From NCBI GenBank assembly GCA_947458745.1, contig CANGYQ010000004.1:248001-312000 (forward strand): a DNA stretch of 64,000 bases, written 5' to 3'. Source of the stretch: Bryobacteraceae bacterium (GTDB taxonomy: Bacteria; Acidobacteriota; Terriglobia; Bryobacterales; Bryobacteraceae). The notes below the pieces were generated by a model. The model did not search any database. It saw only the letters and a program-made list of their open reading frames with translations, and was not told the DNA's origin. Shown in pieces: positions 30,601 through 37,639 of the stretch (within the stretch, counting starts at the first letter, position 1; each line of letters begins with the position of its first letter). A program made the position numbers and the translations under genes.

Positions 30601-30953
30601 CCGCCCTGAACCTCCACCACCTCCGCCACGTTGCCCACTTGCAGCGTCAGGTCAATGCGGGCCACCTGAGCTACCTGCAGCTCAATGTTGTTGCGCACCT
30701 GCGTGGTGAAGCCCTTCATCTCGACGCGCAGGCTGTAGACGCCCGGCGGCAGAGCCGGGATCGTGTAGTCGCCCGAGTTCGATGTCGTCACGGTGCGCTG
30801 CGTATTAGTCGCAGCGTTAGTGGCGGTGACGGTGGCACCCGCCATGACCGCATTGGCGCTATCGGAAATAGTGCCGGTAATCTCGGCAGTGGTGATCTGC
30901 GCGTTGGAACGCAGGGCAAGGGTGAGGAGCAAAACAGCCAGGGTTCGCATCAT
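27618..30953 (-). CDS. TonB-dependent receptor, Oar-like (fifth receptor)
   Basis: The protein is about 1111 aa from ATG 30953 (MMRTLAVLLLTLALRSNAQ signal). An upstream in-frame ATG at 30980 is rejected because the promoter lies across it. A regulatory domain follows (ISDSANAVMAGATVTATNAA), then a plug (LPLNGRNYLQLAALTPGA; RYLLDGLENTSP; AEYGKNATQINV). The barrel ends in ALRYQF. It shares the overall scheme of the fourth receptor and lies just upstream of it on the same strand. A hairpin and a separate promoter intervene. A consensus -35 (TTGACA) sits upstream, unlike most genes here. There is no Shine-Dalgarno. Ligand unknown. Confidence 0.92.
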   Translation of the reverse strand: MMRTLAVLLLTLALRSNAQITTAEITGTISDSANAVMAGATVTATNAATNTQRTVTTSNSGDYTIPALPPGVYSLRVEMKGFTTQVRNNIELQVAQVARIDLTLQVGNVAEVVEVQGGAPLIETDNSSLGTVVENKRIIDLPLNGRNYLQLAALTPGATTAAPASFVMGLRQGGTRSLFTLTVSGQRIIFNRYLLDGLENTSPNWQSYIFLPSLDALQEFKVESGNTPAEYGKNATQINVTTKSGTNQLHGTAWEFVRNDYFDARNYFNPRGTPQPAFRRNQFGFTLGGPVTIPKLINGKDKLFFMVNYEGLRERKALVQPATVPPSAWVAGNFSAVPQAVFDVNTRVLNAAGNGVVSSTPFPGNIIPANRLAPISQRFMRDWMPSVNAGIATANNFVNTEGRPTDNNQQNARFDWVQSNTSTWFARYSHAGEIQYNPIAIPRHGTNVTVQAHQGLLANTRVIGTNKVNEFRAGVSRFENSNVPLQAGTRNVVQELGIPLDTSIPLYWGVPNVTFGAGMTLAGNSADSPFINFDTMIQANNNFTWTKGKHSMKFGGELTRTRFNQLGGVTTRGRFSVNGQYSSAGIPGQPIVAAHNIADWMQGHFSVSESQSGIPLANYRNWYMAGYFQDNWRVTRRLTINWGLRWENYTPWTDKFDAIINVNMRWDNSQFPTFVRAGKGDPFEGGPYCCAPPSSIPYVRDGSRGRGIQKNRLDSWGPRLGITYQLSPKTVLRTGAGIYYVQEIQNKNFEVVRHPPFTVRRNETANTIMPDLTWNRLSVIGSNIPSLFFGHEYDVRRPNVASWSFGLQQQIKSHMSLDVNYLGSSGQYLEGAGTMNGARPGPGAINPRRPFPLFGGTGVWIEGAYHSSYHALQAKFQHRPKWGLNLLTAYTYGKSIDDLSAYRIQFGDQGISDPLNKRASRGLSAFDFRQNLTNSLMYELPMGKGKKFFSGAGRAADMLVGGWQIGSIVTLISGFPVSPVCGSGAVQNGDGACYPDNVGRSPNRPRGSQDPRAWFDTSTFVNRLPDSGFRFGNAGRNTIIGPGVINWDFSALKDFRISERHNVELRWEVFNLPNHPLWDAPGGTVGAPNYGVISATKIDNRQMQLALRYQF

Positions 30954-30964
30954 AAGTGCACAAA

Positions 30965-30993
30965 AAGATATAACCGCCAAAATCCCGTGTCAA
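30965..30993 (-). promoter_or_regulatory. Promoter for the fifth receptor: TTGACA-17-TATCTT
   Basis: On the minus strand, TTGACA (30993-30988), a 17-base spacer and TATCTT (30970-30965). The expected start point, about 7 bases on, is only a few bases before ATG 30953, so the leader would be very short or absent. Confidence 0.6.
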
Positions 30994-31026
30994 GGGGGGC
31001 AACCGTTTTTTTTTGCGCACCAGAGC

Positions 31027-32067
31027 TTACAGGGCTTCGATGATCTTTGAAGCCATTCCCGAAGTTGACAACGCTCCACCCAGGTCCGCCGTGCGATTCG
31101 CCGGATCAGCCAGGACGCGCGCTGTGGCCTGACGGATCATCTCCCCACCTTGCGGCACGCCCAACCAATCCAGCATCAAGGCGACGGACAGGATGGTGGC
31201 CACGGGGTTGGCAATACCCTTCCCGGCAATCGACGGCGCCGTCCCATGCGACGGCTGAAAGACACCATGCCGGGGGCCAATGTCGGCCGAAGGAGCCATG
31301 CCCATGCCACCCACCAGCCCGGCCGCCAAGTCGGACAAGATGTCGCCGAACATGTTCTCGGTCACCAGCACATCAAAGTCCTTGGGGCGTTGCAGCAGGA
31401 ACAGCGAGGCGGCATCGACATAGACGCGCTCCGTCGTCACCTCCGGATACTCGCGCGCGATCTCATCAAAGATCGACCGGAAATAGGCCATCGTCGGCAA
31501 CACGTTTGCCTTGTCCACCAGCGTGCACTTCTTGCGCCGCTTCATCGACCACTCAAAGGCGGCGCGGATGATGCGCTCCGCCCCGTGCCGGGTGATGCGC
31601 AGCGTGTCCTCCACCTGCAAAGCGCCCACGGGGTAGCTGTTCTTGCGCGAGGCAAACAAGCCTTCGCAATTCTCGCGGAAGATGACGAAGTCAATCTCAC
31701 CCGCGCCGTAACCCTTCAGCGGGCAGTGGACCTCATGGTACAGATAGATCGGCCGAATCCCCGCGTATAAGTCAAGTATCTCGCGGATATCTATCTGCGG
31801 CACCATCTCCGTGCCATCGGGCCAGCGGACATCGGGTAAGCCCATGGCGCCCAGAAGCGTCGCATCGGCGGCCCGGCAGGCCTCCACCGTGGCGGCCGGT
31901 AGCGGATCGCCAGAGCGAAGATACTCGCCCGCGCCACACGGCTGCTCTTCTAAATCAAAGCGTACTTCTAAGTGCGGCTCTACGGCCTTCAGCACTCGGA
32001 CAGCTTCAGAAACCACCTCAGGGCCGATGCCATCGCCAGGGAGCAAAATTACCTTGAATCTTTTCAT
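31027..32067 (-). CDS. Isocitrate/isopropylmalate dehydrogenase family oxidoreductase
   Basis: The protein is 346 aa from ATG 32067 (MKRFKVILLPGDGIGPEVV); the TTG just before it is not needed. Beta-decarboxylating dehydrogenase signatures: GDGIGPEV, the RENCEGLFASRKNSY substrate loop, VDKANVLPT (Lys), and ENMFGDILSDLAAGLVGGMG with the metal-binding Asp residues. A 3-isopropylmalate (LeuB), tartrate or homoisocitrate substrate is possible. LYAGIRPIYLYHEV and the RWPDGTEMVPQIDIRE stretch resemble the less specific LeuB/tartrate-type group. No leucine genes are near, and the surrounding sugar-acid genes favour a catabolic hydroxy-acid substrate. TATAAT lies 8 bases before ATG. Confidence 0.9.
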   Translation of the reverse strand: MKRFKVILLPGDGIGPEVVSEAVRVLKAVEPHLEVRFDLEEQPCGAGEYLRSGDPLPAATVEACRAADATLLGAMGLPDVRWPDGTEMVPQIDIREILDLYAGIRPIYLYHEVHCPLKGYGAGEIDFVIFRENCEGLFASRKNSYPVGALQVEDTLRITRHGAERIIRAAFEWSMKRRKKCTLVDKANVLPTMAYFRSIFDEIAREYPEVTTERVYVDAASLFLLQRPKDFDVLVTENMFGDILSDLAAGLVGGMGMAPSADIGPRHGVFQPSHGTAPSIAGKGIANPVATILSVALMLDWLGVPQGGEMIRQATARVLADPANRTADLGGALSTSGMASKIIEAL

Positions 32068-32075
32068 CAAACGTG

Positions 32076-32081
32076 ATTATA
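32076..32081 (-). promoter_or_regulatory. Candidate -10 (TATAAT) for the IPMDH-family gene
   Basis: A perfect TATAAT on the minus strand ends 8 bases before ATG 32067. No Shine-Dalgarno is present, which suggests a leaderless transcript. It lies in the 66-base divergent gap shared with the sixth receptor gene. Confidence 0.5.
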
Positions 32082-32133
32082 TCTACGCTAACGTTTCCTC
32101 CACATTAGTTCAGCTGCGTTTCAGGAGATTTCC

Positions 32134-35100
32134 ATGAAGAAACTGCTCGCGCTGCTTGTCACCCTCGGGGTGTCAGCATCTGCCCAGATCGGCACATCCA
32201 CCATCACCGGCCGCGTCACGGACACGACGGGTGCCATCGTGCCCAATGTCACAGTGAGCGTGGTCCAAAAAGGGACCAACTTCACCTTCAATGCCACTAC
32301 CAATGACGAAGGCCTCTATCGTGCCTTGTCGTTGCAGCCCGGGTCGTACCGGGTGACCTTTGAAGGGGCCGGCTTCAAGAAGGCGCTCCGAGACGACGTT
32401 GAACTTCGCACGGGCGACACGCTGGCCGTCGACATGGTGATGCAGGTGGGCCAAGTGACTGAACAGATCGAAGTGCAGGGCGGGGCCCAGTCGCTGGAGA
32501 CCGAAACGTCGGCCACCGGCGCGGTGATGTCGGGCAGTGTGCTGTACGATTTGCCGCTCTATCAGCGCTATATCAACTCGACGCTCAATCTGGTGCCGGG
32601 CATGTCTTCCGGCGGCTACGCCTACGGCGGCAGCTTGGGCTCATACCACTTGGCGGGCCAGCGCAACGGTGCGATCGGAATCTTTGAGGATGGCGTCAAC
32701 GGCAACGATCAGATGGGTGGCACGGAAACGATTAAGCCGCTGCAGAACGCCGTCGCGGAAGTGAAGGTGATCACGACGCTACCGCCCGCCGAATACGGCC
32801 ATTCAGCCGGAGGCGTTATTTCGGTAGTAAAGAAGTCCGGCACCAACGAACTGCACGGCATGGGTTCCTGGTACGGCCGGACCCGGCGGATGCAGCACCG
32901 GCTTTACTTCGACAAGCTAAAGACCAGTGACGCCACCTCCACGCGGCCCAACGGCGTGCCGACGTTCTTTATGCAGCCGGATGCCAACCTGGGCGGCCCG
33001 GTGATGATTCCGAAACTCTATGATGGCCGCAACAAGACCTTCTTCTTTTTCGGCTACCAACGCCTGCATGAAAAGAAGGTGGCCCAGGTGGTGGCCACGA
33101 CACCAACGGTGGCCATGCGGCAGGGCGACTTTAACTTCCCCGGCGTCGCCAGCCTGAATGCGATTTTTGATCCTTCCACGACTCGGCGTAACGCGGACGG
33201 CACTTGGGCGCGTGACATGTTCCCGGGCAACCGCGTGCCGGTGGCCCGTATTGATCCGGTGGCGCGCAAACTGCTGGAGTTCGATCCGTGGGTTCAACCG
33301 AATCAACCTGGCACTTTTAATGCGTTGGGGCCGGTGGGAAATCTGCTGGCCGATGAATTAGCGCTGGTGTTCTTCAATGACTACAACCTGCGCATCGACC
33401 ACCAGTTCTCGACGGCCTTCAAGATTTACGGCAGCTACACTGACAACGCCCAGAGCGGCTATGGACGGCCGATCAATATCCGGTCTGACCGCGCGGCCTT
33501 TGATCACCAGCAGGGCAACTACAACCCGTTCCGGCAGATCAATTCGTCTCTCGGCTATACCTGGGTAGCGAGTCCGGCTATCGTCAACGACTCTCGCGTC
33601 GGCTACTACCGCCGCCGCAACGATACACTCGTGCCGAGCTTTGGCCAGAATTGGGCGTCGCAATTGGGCATTCCCAATCTCGACCCTTCTCTGATGCCCG
33701 CCTTTGGTTCCGGCGGCCGAGACAGCGCCGATTCGTTGTACGGCATCACTGGCGCGACGCCCGGCAAGCTGGTCAACGAAACATTCTCGTTCCGCAACGA
33801 CACTACTTTTATTCGCGGCACCCATGCCTTCAAGTTCGGCTATGAGATCCTCCAGTTCCGTCTCAATTCAGCCAATTTCGCCCGCCCCGCCAGCTTCTCA
33901 TTTGCTGGCGTGACAGCCGGACTTCAGCCCAACGGCGTGGCCATCCCGAATACCGGAAACACGTTCGCCGGATTTCTGACGGGTGCCGTCAGCCAGGGTC
34001 TGTTCACGCAGGAATTGACCAGTTGGCTACCGCGCTCGGCGATCCACAGCTTTTACCTGCAAGACGATTGGAAGTTGTCAAAGACCCTGACTTTAAACAT
34101 CGGGCTCCGTTATTCCAACGAGAACCCGTTCAGCACCAAGAACGGCGCGATGAGCAATTTCGATCCGCGAGCGACTGACCCGTTAACCGGGCGTCCGGGA
34201 GCCATTACTCACCCCACCAGTGGCTTAAACAAGCGGGACAGCAACAACTTCAATCCGCGCATCGGATTCGCCTGGCACCCGTTGCAGAAGTGGGTGTTCC
34301 GCGGCGGTTTTGGCATGTACACCGTGGACGTGAAGTTCCCGATGCAGCGGGGCAACTATGACGAATATGTGGCCACAGCCAACCAGCAGGCGGCACCCGG
34401 AGATCCGACGCCCGTTTTCCGTCTCAGCCAAGGGCCCAACCCCGTCCGCTTCAACGTCAACCAGAACCAAACGGCGCTATTTGTCGGCAGCAACTTTGGT
34501 TCCCGCGGCGTTGAGTGGTGGGACCCAAATCTGCGCAATCCTTATGTGCTGAACTTCAACACCGGCGTGCAGTACGAATTCCGCAAGGACTACGTGCTCG
34601 ATTTCAGCTATCAAGGCTCTTCCGGTGTAGGGTTGGTGGAGCGCTGGCAGGCCAACAGCTTTCCGATCGACTACTTTGCCGGGAACCCGACACAGCAGAA
34701 TGCGGTGCTGGCCGCCGCCCAGAACTTCCGGCCCTACTCAGCTTTTGGGGACGTCCGGATGCGTTCCAACTTCGGCCACTCCACATTCCACTCCGGGACG
34801 ATCAAGCTGGAAAAGCGCATGTCCCGTGGGTTCTTCCTATCCACGTTCTACACGCTGTCGAAAGCGATCAATTCGCAGGACAACGACAATGACGGTTCCG
34901 GTGTCGCCCCGCTGCAGAATCGGGGATTGGAGAAAGGCCGTGCGGGTTATGACCGCAGCCACCGCTGGCTGCTGACCGCAAACTATGAGCTGCCCTTCGG
35001 CCAGGGCCAGAAGTGGGCCCAGTCCGGCTGGAAGAAGTGGATCTTTGGCGGGTTGGAACTGTCCTGGATCCAAACGGTCGAAAGCGGTAATCCCCTGTCG

Positions 35101-35568
35101 TTCACCTTTGACGGCAGCCCCTTTAACTACTTCCCCACCTTTGCCGGCAACCGCCGCCCGAACGTGGTGGGCCAGCCCGCCATTCGCGAGAATTGGCGCG
35201 ATCTGGGCGGTGACCGCTTCAACGTCCAAAACATCAATACGGTGTTTAACGGCGGGCAGAACGGCCTTGACAACTTCGCCTATCCAGCCGCCTTTACTGT
35301 CGGCAACATGGGACGCAACATGATCACCGGGCTGCCGCTGCTGTGGAGCCAAGTGTCGGCGCAGAAGAACTTCAGATTTAGCGAGCGCTTCACGGCCCAG
35401 CTACGTTGGGACTTCCAAAATGCACTGAAGACCTACAACTTCAACCCGCCCACCAACACGGTGGACTTCCGCAATCCCCGAACGTTCGGCAAGGTATCGA
35501 GCGATCCGCGCACCGCTTCCCTCGGCGGCCAGCCGCTGATGAACCTGACGCTGGCGGTTTTCTTCTAG
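32134..35568 (+). CDS. TonB-dependent receptor, Oar-like (sixth receptor)
   Basis: The 1144-aa protein has a signal (MKKLLALLVTLGVSASAQ), a regulatory domain (VTDTTGAIVPNVTVSVVQKG ... GAGFKKALRDD) and a plug variant (DLPLYQRYINSTLNLVPGMS; GIFEDGVNGNDQM; AEYGHSAGGVISVV). The barrel ends in LTLAVFF. The plug lacks the LNGRN motif of the other five receptors, so it is the most divergent of the set. AGGAGATTTCC gives a good ribosome site before ATG 32134. It is divergent from the IPMDH-family gene and followed by an intrinsic terminator. Outer-membrane uptake is expected; the ligand is unknown. Confidence 0.92.
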   Translation: MKKLLALLVTLGVSASAQIGTSTITGRVTDTTGAIVPNVTVSVVQKGTNFTFNATTNDEGLYRALSLQPGSYRVTFEGAGFKKALRDDVELRTGDTLAVDMVMQVGQVTEQIEVQGGAQSLETETSATGAVMSGSVLYDLPLYQRYINSTLNLVPGMSSGGYAYGGSLGSYHLAGQRNGAIGIFEDGVNGNDQMGGTETIKPLQNAVAEVKVITTLPPAEYGHSAGGVISVVKKSGTNELHGMGSWYGRTRRMQHRLYFDKLKTSDATSTRPNGVPTFFMQPDANLGGPVMIPKLYDGRNKTFFFFGYQRLHEKKVAQVVATTPTVAMRQGDFNFPGVASLNAIFDPSTTRRNADGTWARDMFPGNRVPVARIDPVARKLLEFDPWVQPNQPGTFNALGPVGNLLADELALVFFNDYNLRIDHQFSTAFKIYGSYTDNAQSGYGRPINIRSDRAAFDHQQGNYNPFRQINSSLGYTWVASPAIVNDSRVGYYRRRNDTLVPSFGQNWASQLGIPNLDPSLMPAFGSGGRDSADSLYGITGATPGKLVNETFSFRNDTTFIRGTHAFKFGYEILQFRLNSANFARPASFSFAGVTAGLQPNGVAIPNTGNTFAGFLTGAVSQGLFTQELTSWLPRSAIHSFYLQDDWKLSKTLTLNIGLRYSNENPFSTKNGAMSNFDPRATDPLTGRPGAITHPTSGLNKRDSNNFNPRIGFAWHPLQKWVFRGGFGMYTVDVKFPMQRGNYDEYVATANQQAAPGDPTPVFRLSQGPNPVRFNVNQNQTALFVGSNFGSRGVEWWDPNLRNPYVLNFNTGVQYEFRKDYVLDFSYQGSSGVGLVERWQANSFPIDYFAGNPTQQNAVLAAAQNFRPYSAFGDVRMRSNFGHSTFHSGTIKLEKRMSRGFFLSTFYTLSKAINSQDNDNDGSGVAPLQNRGLEKGRAGYDRSHRWLLTANYELPFGQGQKWAQSGWKKWIFGGLELSWIQTVESGNPLSFTFDGSPFNYFPTFAGNRRPNVVGQPAIRENWRDLGGDRFNVQNINTVFNGGQNGLDNFAYPAAFTVGNMGRNMITGLPLLWSQVSAQKNFRFSERFTAQLRWDFQNALKTYNFNPPTNTVDFRNPRTFGKVSSDPRTASLGGQPLMNLTLAVFF

Positions 35569-35594
35569 ACCATTTACCTCAAGTCAAGGCAATC

Positions 35595-35626
35595 CAGGCC
35601 GGAACGGTTCGCCGCTCCGGCCTTTT
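35595..35626 (+). terminator. Intrinsic terminator after the sixth receptor gene
   Basis: AGGCCGGAACGG, loop TTCG, CCGCTCCGGCCT followed by TTTT: a 12-bp stem with one mismatch, about 27 bases after the stop. Confidence 0.85.
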
Positions 35627-35672
35627 GGCGTTTTGGCCGCCCTTCACTCGAACATCGCGGTTCCAGTTGCCG

Positions 35673-35678
35673 TATGCT
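35673..35678 (+). promoter_or_regulatory. Candidate -10 (TATGCT) for the leaderless alcohol dehydrogenase gene
   Basis: TATGCT ends 6 bases before GTG 35685. There is no Shine-Dalgarno and no clear -35. Confidence 0.35.
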
Positions 35679-35684
35679 GACCAT

Positions 35685-36689
35685 GTGCGCGCTTACTCCA
35701 TTCCCCAATTCGGCATCGATGCCCTCTCCCTGATCGAGAAGCCCGACCCGCAGCCCGGCCCCGGCCAGGCGCTGGTGGCCATGAAAGCCTGGTCGCTGAA
35801 CTACCGGGATCTGCTGGTGATCCAGGGCAAGTACAACCCCAAGATGAAGCTGCCGATGACGCCCTTCTCCGATGGCACCGGTGAGGTGGTGGCGGTGGGC
35901 GAAGGCGTGACGCGAGTGAAGCCGGGTGACCGCGTGGCCGGCATCTTCATGCAAGGCTGGCTGGCGGGCGACTATCGCGACGACCACGGCAAGACGGCCA
36001 TGGGCGGCGCCATCGAAGGCGTGCTGGCGGAACAGGTGGTGCTAGACGCGCAAGGCCTGGTGAAGCTGCCCGAATATCTGTCCTTGGAAGAAGCGGCGAC
36101 GCTCCCCTGCGCCGCGGTGACGGCCTGGGATTCCGTGGTGACCCAGGGCCAGATCAAGGCCGGCGACACGATTCTGGTGCTCGGCTCCGGCGGAGTATCT
36201 ATCTTCGCGTTGCAGTTTGCCCGGCTCCATGGGGCCCGCGTGATCGCGACCACGGGCAACGATGCCAAGATCGAACGGCTGAAGGCGCTGGGCGCGGACC
36301 ACGTCATTAACTACAACTCGACGCCCGACTGGCACAAGGAAGTGTTGAAGATGACCGGCGGCGTCGAGCATGTCGTCGAAGTGGGCGGCGCAGGCACACT
36401 GGTGAAATCGATGATGGCGACGCGCGGCGGCGGCCGTGTCAGCGTGATCGGTAACTTAAGCGGCCTGTCCACCGAAGTGAACGTCGGGATGATCCTTCAC
36501 AAGTTCCTCACCGTCAAGGGCATCTTTGTTGGCTCCCGCGAAATGTTCGAATCGATGCTCCGGGCGATGGCTTTAGCGCATCTAAAGCCCGTGATCGATC
36601 GCGTCTTTGGATTTGACGAAGTGCGGCAGGCGCTCGACCATATGGAGAAAGCCGGCCACTTCGGGAAAATCGTCGTTGCTCGTCCTTGA
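35685..36689 (+). CDS. NAD(P)-dependent zinc-less alcohol dehydrogenase/quinone oxidoreductase-like (MDR family)
   Basis: The 334-aa medium-chain dehydrogenase starts at GTG 35685 (MRAYSIPQFGIDAL). The long upstream frame is a shadow of the receptor gene and terminator. An N-terminal GroES-like domain (WSLNYRDLLVIQGKYNPKM, FSDGTGEVVAVGEGVTRVKP) is followed by a Rossmann fold (LVLGSGGVSIFALQFARLHG, ALGADHVINYNS). The Cys ligands of catalytic and structural zinc are absent, as in quinone-oxidoreductase-like members. It should reduce or oxidise aldehydes, alcohols or enones with NAD(P)H in the cytoplasm. A small membrane protein gene overlaps its end. Confidence 0.9.
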   Translation: MRAYSIPQFGIDALSLIEKPDPQPGPGQALVAMKAWSLNYRDLLVIQGKYNPKMKLPMTPFSDGTGEVVAVGEGVTRVKPGDRVAGIFMQGWLAGDYRDDHGKTAMGGAIEGVLAEQVVLDAQGLVKLPEYLSLEEAATLPCAAVTAWDSVVTQGQIKAGDTILVLGSGGVSIFALQFARLHGARVIATTGNDAKIERLKALGADHVINYNSTPDWHKEVLKMTGGVEHVVEVGGAGTLVKSMMATRGGGRVSVIGNLSGLSTEVNVGMILHKFLTVKGIFVGSREMFESMLRAMALAHLKPVIDRVFGFDEVRQALDHMEKAGHFGKIVVARP

Positions 36690-36996
36690 GACATTTGTCC
36701 TCATTTGCAGCCTGCTGGCATTAATGCTCTATTCGCTGGGGCGTGATTATCTGCGCCGCCGCCGCGACGAGCAGGAGGGCCGAGAGATTGACGCGCGCCT
36801 CCGCGCGCTGACGACCCTGCCGGAGGCGCGCCGAACACTGGGAGACCCGGACGAGATCATCAATGGTTTGTCCGGACGTCAGCTTTATTTGTGGCGTCAG
36901 GCCCGGCCCGATGGCCGACTGGTGAACTACAGCCTCACCGCGGATGCCTCCGGCCAGATTACGGAAGCGTCATGGAAGCGAACGCCCACGCGATAA
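36676..36996 (+). CDS. Small hypothetical protein with one N-terminal membrane helix
   Basis: I do not recognise the family. From TTG 36676 the frame gives about 106 aa: one transmembrane helix (LVLETFVLICSLLALMLYSL), then a basic and acidic linker (RRRRDEQEGREIDARLRAL). A small domain follows (LGDPDEIINGLSGRQLYLW ... SLTADASGQITEASW) whose pattern recalls SmpA/OmlA-type mini-domains. ATG 36724 is an alternative start but would cut the helix. The gene overlaps the dehydrogenase stop by 14 bases and runs 38 bases into the convergent cysteine-cluster gene. It is plausible because the helix-plus-domain layout is protein-like; no ribosome site is obvious. Confidence 0.5.
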   Translation: MLVLETFVLICSLLALMLYSLGRDYLRRRRDEQEGREIDARLRALTTLPEARRTLGDPDEIINGLSGRQLYLWRQARPDGRLVNYSLTADASGQITEASWKRTPTR

Positions 36997-37576
36997 CGGT
37001 TTCTCCCGCCGGTGCCGTTGGCCCGGGCGGCAGCTCCACCGTCACGCGAGTGGCTTCGATCTCCGCCGCGCTGGCACTGGAAAAGCATAACGGGCAAGGA
37101 TCGGAAGTCTGTCCGCCAATCGTGATCAGCGGGCCATAGAGGCGGCACGCCACCGGGCGGTGCGGATGCACCAGACATTCGCCCGTCCCTTCGTCCAGCG
37201 CCGGGCAGGCCAGGCCCTGATGCCGGGCAAAGAACCATTCGCGCCAGTCCTCACGCTCCGTCAGGGTACCGGTGGCCGCATCACCCGGAAAGTCCATCTG
37301 CATGCGCGCCCAGGCGGCCTCAGCCCGCGCCACGAGGGCGGGCGTCGCCACCGCTCGCAGCCGTTCAGCATCTTCCCGGGTGATAGCAAACGGACGGCGA
37401 CAGCAACTATCACAACCCGGGCGGCAGGCAATCCAGTCTCCGGCAAGCCGCTTGGCCTCCTGAAAGGCGGATTCGGCAATAACAGTTAAATCAGGCCTCA
37501 CGGCTGAAGCATACCTTGAACCGCAGTGGCTGGCGCAGAACCAGCAAGAGGCTCCCAGTGCAACCACCCTGAGCAC
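36959..37576 (-). CDS. YkgJ-family cysteine-cluster protein (putative zinc/iron-chelating)
   Basis: The 205-aa protein carries the family's metal-binding cysteines: CRPGCDSCC, then ACPALDEGTGECLVHPHRP with ACRLYG, and a later CPLC. Such proteins are thought to bind zinc or an Fe-S centre; their reaction is unknown. The start is GTG 37576, supported by AGGAGG about 8 bases before it. A second GTG (37501) would remove 25 unconserved-looking residues but has no ribosome site. The gene lies 63 bases beyond the multihaem cytochrome gene on the same strand, so the two may be co-transcribed. Its 3' end overlaps the convergent small membrane protein gene. Confidence 0.82.
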   Translation of the reverse strand: MLRVVALGASCWFCASHCGSRYASAVRPDLTVIAESAFQEAKRLAGDWIACRPGCDSCCRRPFAITREDAERLRAVATPALVARAEAAWARMQMDFPGDAATGTLTEREDWREWFFARHQGLACPALDEGTGECLVHPHRPVACRLYGPLITIGGQTSDPCPLCFSSASAAEIEATRVTVELPPGPTAPAGETVIAWAFASMTLP

Positions 37577-37639
37577 CTTGGAGCCTCCTGCCAGGGCGGG
37601 GCGCTCCTTTGGGGTGGCCGCCTTTCTGCCATGTGGGGA

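Noticed and set aside
35406..35684. Upstream extension of the alcohol dehydrogenase frame
   Set aside because: It overlaps the receptor gene and its terminator; homologous sequence begins at GTG 35685.
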